Assembly (NCBI GenBank): GCA_934432725.1
Contig: CAKRZE010000001.1
Location: forward strand, 124,001 to 188,000
Source of the DNA: an uncultured Eubacteriales bacterium
GTDB taxonomy: Bacteria > Bacillota > Clostridia > Oscillospirales > CAG-272
Length of the DNA: 64,000 nt
Reading direction: 5' to 3'
Below, in pieces: positions 60,049 through 64,000 of this stretch (position 1 is the stretch's first letter; each line of letters starts with the position of its first letter). Made by a program: the position numbers and the translations under genes. The notes beneath the pieces were generated by a model. That model was not told where the DNA came from. It was given only the letters and a program-made list of their open reading frames with translations, and searched no databases.

Positions 60049-62451
60049 ATGCAGCAGATCAAGTATTCTTCCTCCGGCTTGACACAAGCCGAGGCAGAGG
60101 AACGGAAAGCGCAGGGACTTTCAAACACAGCCTCCGCTCATACCGGCAAAAGCATCAAACAAATTATTATATCCAATACATTTACCTATTTTAATGTTAT
60201 TTTTTTCATCATAACCGTTCTTCTCTGTATTGTTCATTCCTTTCGGAATCTCACATTCCTGCCAATTGTAATCGGCAACACGCTGGTCGGAATTATTCAG
60301 GAAATCCGCGCCAAGAAGGTTCTGGACAAGATGAATCTTCTCAACGCCCCGCATGCCGAGGTGATACGGGACGGAAAACAGCAGCAGGTCCGGTCGGAGG
60401 AGCTGGTCAAGGACGATGTAGTCATCTTCTCGTCCGGCAATCAGATCTGTGCGGATGCGCGTGTTCTGGAGGGCTCGGCTGTCGTAAATGAATCGCTCCT
60501 GACCGGTGAAGAAGACGAAATCAAAAAAGAACCGGGCGATATTTTGCTTTCCGGAAGCTATGTCATATCCGGCGAATGCTGTGCGGTCCTTGAGAAGGTG
60601 GGAAATGCTTCTTATATCTCGGGACTTACCGCAGAGGCAAAAAAGACAAAGGACTCTGAGCAGTCCGAAATGATCCGTTCCATCAACCGTATTGTGAAAT
60701 GGATGGGAATTCTCCTGATCCCGATCGGCGGTGTTTTATTCTACCAAGGTCATTATATCAATCACGAATCCTTCGGCGACAGCATCGTGTCCATGGTGGC
60801 GGCAGTCATCGGAATGATCCCGGAGGGCTTGTACTTGCTGACCACCGTTGCTTTGGCGCTGGGAACCATCCGGCTGGCGCGCCGGAAGGTTTTGCTGAAC
60901 GATATGAAAAGCATTGAAGCGCTTGCGCGCGTTGATGTTCTTTGCGTGGACAAGACCGGAACCATTACAGAGCCGAAAATGCAGCTCCAGAAAATCATTC
61001 CGGCAAACAACGAAGAAAAGCTGCCGGAAAACAGCTTCGAAGAGCTTCTGTTTTACTATGCCGCAGCATCTCCGGACAATAATGCAACAATGGAGGCGCT
61101 CCGGACGTTCTGCCGGGATGCCATGGCTGACAAACCAACGGAAAGCCGGAATCCCACCGATGTACTCCCCTTCTCCTCCGCCGTGAAATACGGTGCCGTA
61201 GCCTTTGAAGAAGGAACATGGCTTTTGGGAGCGCCCGAATGTGTCCTCAGTGAAGCCGTCCTGCATACCTGCCGTATAAAAATCAATCCGTATATCCGAA
61301 AAGGCTACCGCGTGCTTGCCTTTGCATTTCAAAAAGAACCGCCTGAGACCCCGTTAGATTCTGCAAACCGTTACCCTGTATGTTTTCTGGCATTCTCCAA
61401 CGCGATCCGGGAAAACGCGGAAAAAACATTTCGGTATTTTAAGGATCAGGGCGTAGCCATCAAGGTCATTTCCGGCGACAACCCGGAAACCGTATCGGAA
61501 ATTGCCAAAAACGCCGGTATCGAAAATACCGGACTGTTTGTCAATGCAGCAACGCTGGATACCGATGCTGCCATTGAAAAAGCCGCTCAGACCTACACAG
61601 TGTTCGGCAGAGTCACGCCAAGACAAAAGCAGAAGCTGGTGCAGGCGCTCAAAAAGCAGGGGCATACCGTTGCGATGACAGGCGATGGAGTCAATGATAT
61701 CCTTGCCATGAAAACCGCCGACTGCTCCATTGCCATGGCATCCGGGAGCGAAGCCGTATCGCAGGCGGCGCAGGTCGTTCTGATGGATTCCGATTTTGCA
61801 CACATGCCCAATGTCGTAGCAGAAGGCAGACGGGTTGTAAACAACATCCAGCGTTCTGCCAGCCTTTTCCTTGTAAAAAATATTTTTTCCGTTCTGCTCT
61901 CCATCATGGCATCGGTTCTGATGCTGACCTATCCGCTGGAGCCGGCACATATTTCCCTGATCAGTATGTTTACCATCGGAATTCCCGGTTTCCTGCTGGC
62001 GCTGGAAAGCAATAAAAAAAGAATCGAAGGAAACTTTTTGAAAAACGTACTGATCCGTGCCCTTCCTGCCGGCTTGACCGACACGATCATTGTCGGATCC
62101 CTTACGATTTTCGGACAGGTATTTGACCTGCCGAAGGGCGATGTCGCAACGGTTTCCACGCTTGTGCTCTCGGTTGTGGGCTTTATGATTCTGCACAGAA
62201 TCAGCACACCCTTCAATAAATACCGTCTGTTTGTTTTTCTGGTCAATATAACCGGCATCATTCTCTCCTTCGCCCTGATTCCGGATTTCTTCTCCATTGC
62301 CCGTATACCGATCACAAGTGTACTGCTGACCGTTATTTTCTGCTTTGCGGCAGAGTCTCTGTTCCGGATTCTGACGTGGATCACGGAGCGCGGCGGCTCC
62401 TATATCAGACACCAATGGAAGAAATGGCAGGAAAAACGGCAGCAGGATTAA
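60049..62451 (+). CDS. P-type cation-transporting ATPase (CtpE-like)
   Basis: An 800-residue ion pump. The actuator motif is LLTGEEDEI (about 150-158), the ion-binding helix M4 carries MIPEGLYLLT (about 256-265), the phosphorylation site is DKTGT (D302), and the hinge is MTGDGVNDILAMKTADCSIAM (about 543-563). Helix pairs lie near residues 40-75, 215-275 and 610-770. There is no N-terminal heavy-metal domain, which excludes the CopA/ZntA group. The PEGL motif and overall plan fit the CtpE-like group, whose mycobacterial member imports calcium; the ion here is unproven. The ATG at 60049 has AAGAAAGGA nine bases upstream without a hairpin. A terminator lies about 200 bp downstream. Confidence 0.92.
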   Translation: MQQIKYSSSGLTQAEAEERKAQGLSNTASAHTGKSIKQIIISNTFTYFNVIFFIITVLLCIVHSFRNLTFLPIVIGNTLVGIIQEIRAKKVLDKMNLLNAPHAEVIRDGKQQQVRSEELVKDDVVIFSSGNQICADARVLEGSAVVNESLLTGEEDEIKKEPGDILLSGSYVISGECCAVLEKVGNASYISGLTAEAKKTKDSEQSEMIRSINRIVKWMGILLIPIGGVLFYQGHYINHESFGDSIVSMVAAVIGMIPEGLYLLTTVALALGTIRLARRKVLLNDMKSIEALARVDVLCVDKTGTITEPKMQLQKIIPANNEEKLPENSFEELLFYYAAASPDNNATMEALRTFCRDAMADKPTESRNPTDVLPFSSAVKYGAVAFEEGTWLLGAPECVLSEAVLHTCRIKINPYIRKGYRVLAFAFQKEPPETPLDSANRYPVCFLAFSNAIRENAEKTFRYFKDQGVAIKVISGDNPETVSEIAKNAGIENTGLFVNAATLDTDAAIEKAAQTYTVFGRVTPRQKQKLVQALKKQGHTVAMTGDGVNDILAMKTADCSIAMASGSEAVSQAAQVVLMDSDFAHMPNVVAEGRRVVNNIQRSASLFLVKNIFSVLLSIMASVLMLTYPLEPAHISLISMFTIGIPGFLLALESNKKRIEGNFLKNVLIRALPAGLTDTIIVGSLTIFGQVFDLPKGDVATVSTLVLSVVGFMILHRISTPFNKYRLFVFLVNITGIILSFALIPDFFSIARIPITSVLLTVIFCFAAESLFRILTWITERGGSYIRHQWKKWQEKRQQD

Positions 62452-62650
62452 ACGGAACAGGCTCCGTCTGATATCCGTACACCGGTATGCCGCTTTGATG
62501 CGCATAAGCCCCTTTGGACCAGCCGGCAGCAAAAAGCCGGCATCCGCCGGACGGGCACGGTATCGTTAATCTGGATTGTAGGTATGACTTTTTTCCGTAC
62601 AGACTGAAGAGCGGTCATACCTCCTTCATCACTTTGGCAGTAAAAGCAGC

Positions 62651-62693
62651 AGAGCGAAGATGAAAGGGATTCCCCTTCCGTCTTCGCTCTTTC
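62651..62693 (+). terminator. terminator of the P-type ATPase gene
   Basis: AGAGCGAAGA (62651-62660) pairs with TCTTCGCTCT (62681-62690), with an inner AAGGG/CCCTT-type element and a following TTCTG. No gene lies between the ATPase and the next gene. Confidence 0.75.
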
Positions 62694-62815
62694 TGTATCC
62701 GGAATTGATTTCTTCTGTTTTTGTGCTTTTCTAAATTCCCGTCTTTGCTCTTTTTGTGCGGAGCCACGTCCGCTGCCTGTACAATTTTCTTATTCGGAAG
62801 CCCGCCCTTTGGTGT

Positions 62816-63673
62816 TCACCCTTTTTCAGCTTCAGCCTTCTGTTTTGCGCTCTCCGCTGCACGGTCGCCGTCCCGCCGAGCTTCCTTTTTTATACGCTTC
62901 TGTTTCCGCAGCCTGAAAAGAAGCAGCCCCGCAAAAACCGCAAGCAAGGAGAACAGTCCGATGATAACCATACGGTTTGCGTTGTCCGGATAAAAGCATC
63001 GTATCATCAGGTATGCGGGCAAAGCTGCGGAGAGCATATCCATGCAGCACCTTCCCGATCCGGAAAATCTGCCTTCTGCGGCATCAGACATCAGAACAAG
63101 CTGCAGGGCAAGCGGATACGGCAGAGAAAATGCAAAAAATGCAATGGTTTGCGCCAGAATATGCCCGCTGAACGATGCAATACACAGGCAAACCGTCATC
63201 AAAGCGGAAAATGCGGCAAACAGCCAAAAGAGAAAACACCGCACCTTTTTTCTGAAATTCTGTGCTTTCCCGATCCCCGCACAGATCCGAATCAAATCTC
63301 CGTAAACACGTCGAAGCAGGAACGGAACCCCGAAAAAGGAAATACCCGCCGTCACGTAGGGTCCAAGTATAAAATCGGGTCTGGAATACGCATACTGTGC
63401 AATCGGGATCAGCAGACAGGACAGAAGCAGGCAAACAGCGGTCGAAGTCCGAAGCTTTCTTACCACAAGGTTCATCAGAAACAAAGACAATGCCAAAACC
63501 GCCACGGGAAGTTTCAGCTGCCGTAAAACCCCCGGTGCCTGCTGCGCTTTCCCCCACAATCCATTATAGAAAGGAAATGCAAAAACAGCCGCATAAACAA
63601 AAAGCAGGCAGCACACCGTCCAGCCGGCAAGCGCTATGACAAACAGCAGCTTTTCATACCATATTTTTTTCAT
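62816..63673 (-). CDS. unrecognised polytopic membrane protein
   Basis: A 285-residue protein with about eight predicted helices (for example LLFVIALAGWTVCCLLFVYAA, 9-29; PVAVLALSLFLMNLVV, about 55-70; AVCLLLSCLLIPIAQYA; YVTAGISFFGVPFLL; CFLFWLFAAFSALMTVCLCIA; IAFFAFSLPYPLALQLVLM; and a last one near RMVIIGLFSLLAVFAGLLLF). It ends in a highly charged tail rich in Lys, Arg and Glu. I do not recognise the family, and no ATPase or enzyme domain is present. The frame is open to 63820, but GGAAAGGA precedes the ATG at 63673. It lies downstream of the glutamine amidotransferase gene, separated by a terminator. Confidence 0.65.
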   Translation of the reverse strand: MKKIWYEKLLFVIALAGWTVCCLLFVYAAVFAFPFYNGLWGKAQQAPGVLRQLKLPVAVLALSLFLMNLVVRKLRTSTAVCLLLSCLLIPIAQYAYSRPDFILGPYVTAGISFFGVPFLLRRVYGDLIRICAGIGKAQNFRKKVRCFLFWLFAAFSALMTVCLCIASFSGHILAQTIAFFAFSLPYPLALQLVLMSDAAEGRFSGSGRCCMDMLSAALPAYLMIRCFYPDNANRMVIIGLFSLLAVFAGLLLFRLRKQKRIKKEARRDGDRAAESAKQKAEAEKG

Positions 63674-63734
63674 GACAGCCATCCTTTCCGAAGCAAACAG
63701 CGCCCGGCTCATATCACGAAACGCTTGCAGAATA

Positions 63735-63776
63735 AAAACAGCCGCCGCCCGGAGCATGACAGGCGGCAGCCGCATA
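63735..63776 (-). terminator. terminator after the glutamine amidotransferase gene
   Basis: Minus strand: CGGCTGCCGCCTG pairs with GGGCGGCGGCTG (imperfect stem), followed by TTTTTATTC. Confidence 0.75.
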
Positions 63777-63867
63777 ACCGAAAAAAGCCGACAGAAGGCG
63801 CGCGGCAGCAATTCGCGCACATCCCGAAGCCCGGTTTCCGGTGCCGGATATTCCGATCGGAAATGCC

Positions 63868-64000
63868 TTATGCCTCCGGCACCGATGCCGCAACAAACGC
63901 GCGGAACAGCGCAGCGGCATCCTCAAATTCCGCCGAGAGCCGCTCCGGGTGCCACTGTACGCCAAGCACGAACCGCTTTTCGGGCATATAAATTCCCTCC
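63868..64000 (-). CDS. class I glutamine amidotransferase (peptidase C26 / PuuD-like), C-terminal part only
   Basis: The last 43 codons of a gene that begins beyond the right edge. The translation ends EGIYMPEKRFVLGVQWHPE, then RLSAEFEDAAALFRAFV and AASVPEA. GVQWHPE is the C-terminal catalytic His-Glu motif of class I glutamine amidotransferases. The context FVLGVQWHPER with a short helical tail fits the gamma-glutamyl-GABA hydrolase-like C26 group better than PabA or TrpG, but this cannot be settled from the fragment. A terminator follows at 63735-63776. The nucleophile cysteine is outside the window. Confidence 0.8.
   Translation of the reverse strand, partial: EGIYMPEKRFVLGVQWHPERLSAEFEDAAALFRAFVAASVPEA

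Noticed and set aside
1..64000. CRISPR arrays, tRNA or rRNA genes, complete insertion sequences, prophage modules
   Set aside because: None seen. The repeats present are promoter modules, gene fragments and degenerate dispersed repeats without spacers of regular length, and no transposase or integrase frame was found.

Overview
The window looks like a chromosomal segment of an anaerobic Firmicute of class Clostridia, probably an uncultured gut-type lineage with roughly balanced GC. The evidence is a thrS gene behind a T-box leader, a ytrA-type GntR/ABC cassette, an NfnAB-type flavoenzyme pair, AzlCD, a DUF6440 protein, a clostridial-type DUF5131 protein and sigma-A promoters, most with 17-bp spacers and many with an extended TG-n-TATAAT -10 box. 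I see no tRNA or rRNA genes, no CRISPR array, no complete insertion sequence and no prophage. Species assignment is not possible from this sequence alone.

Layout. 1-5.1 kb (minus strand): rsmI (partial), trmN6, murD, a cysteine desulfurase and a lipoprotein. 5.3-8 kb (plus): a PfkB sugar kinase, an alpha/beta-hydrolase without its nucleophile, and ruvX. 8.1-13.5 kb (plus): a heterodimeric ABC exporter whose two genes are split by a 590-bp repeat-bearing spacer, then a degenerate DUF5131 protein. 14.3-17.1 kb (minus): azlD, azlC and a polytopic glycosyltransferase-like protein. 17.9-25.7 kb (plus): an MMPL/RND-type membrane protein overlapping the gene of a 1788-residue cell-surface protein. 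26.4-28.8 kb: hom and a sodium/alanine symporter, convergent and overlapping by 179 bp. 28.8-29.9 kb: an AT-rich island with gene debris. 30-36.2 kb (minus): a YdcF protein, a PHP phosphatase, an ABC-2 permease, its ATPase and a GntR regulator. 37-38.1 kb (minus): a HAD phosphatase and a DUF6440 protein. 38.6-43.3 kb (plus): an NfnA/NfnB-like pair and an asymmetric ABC-F protein. 43.8-50.8 kb (minus): thrS with its T-box, a PD-(D/E)xK-like protein, a Cys-rich protein, a P-loop protein, pgi and rnpB. 51.5-53.5 kb (plus): a pyridoxal kinase and an RsuA-type pseudouridine synthase. 53.7-55 kb (minus): htrA. 55.4-62.5 kb (plus): an AEC transporter, a SIS-domain protein, a PRPP synthetase and a P-type ATPase. 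62.8-64 kb (minus): a membrane protein and the 3' end of a class I glutamine amidotransferase gene.

Two patterns recur and are not explained by the gene content. (1) At least nine unrelated genes (ruvX, the second ABC exporter subunit, azlC, the glycosyltransferase-like gene, the ABC-2 permease, its ATPase, the pseudouridine synthase, the SIS gene and prs) have the same leader design. A strong AGAAAGGA-like Shine-Dalgarno is followed by a compact hairpin, usually with a GCTTTCG/CGAAAGC-type stem, and then 11-18 nt to the start codon. The hairpin bridges an otherwise overlong SD-to-start gap, and stem sequences differ between genes while pairing is kept. This is the best candidate for an undescribed system here. 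(2) A family of intergenic modules, each opening with a -10 box and ending in a dyad, lies as a tandem array at 59.2-59.7 kb and as dispersed copies at 38.3-38.6 and 57.5-57.7 kb. Each copy lies upstream of a gene in the same orientation. They resemble tandem small-RNA genes or mobile promoter elements.

Other features of interest are the MMPL/giant-protein operon with five ~135-residue helical repeats set between beta-solenoid (GLUG) regions, copied fragments of the 3' end of the PHP phosphatase gene at two other places, and several enzymes with lost catalytic residues.
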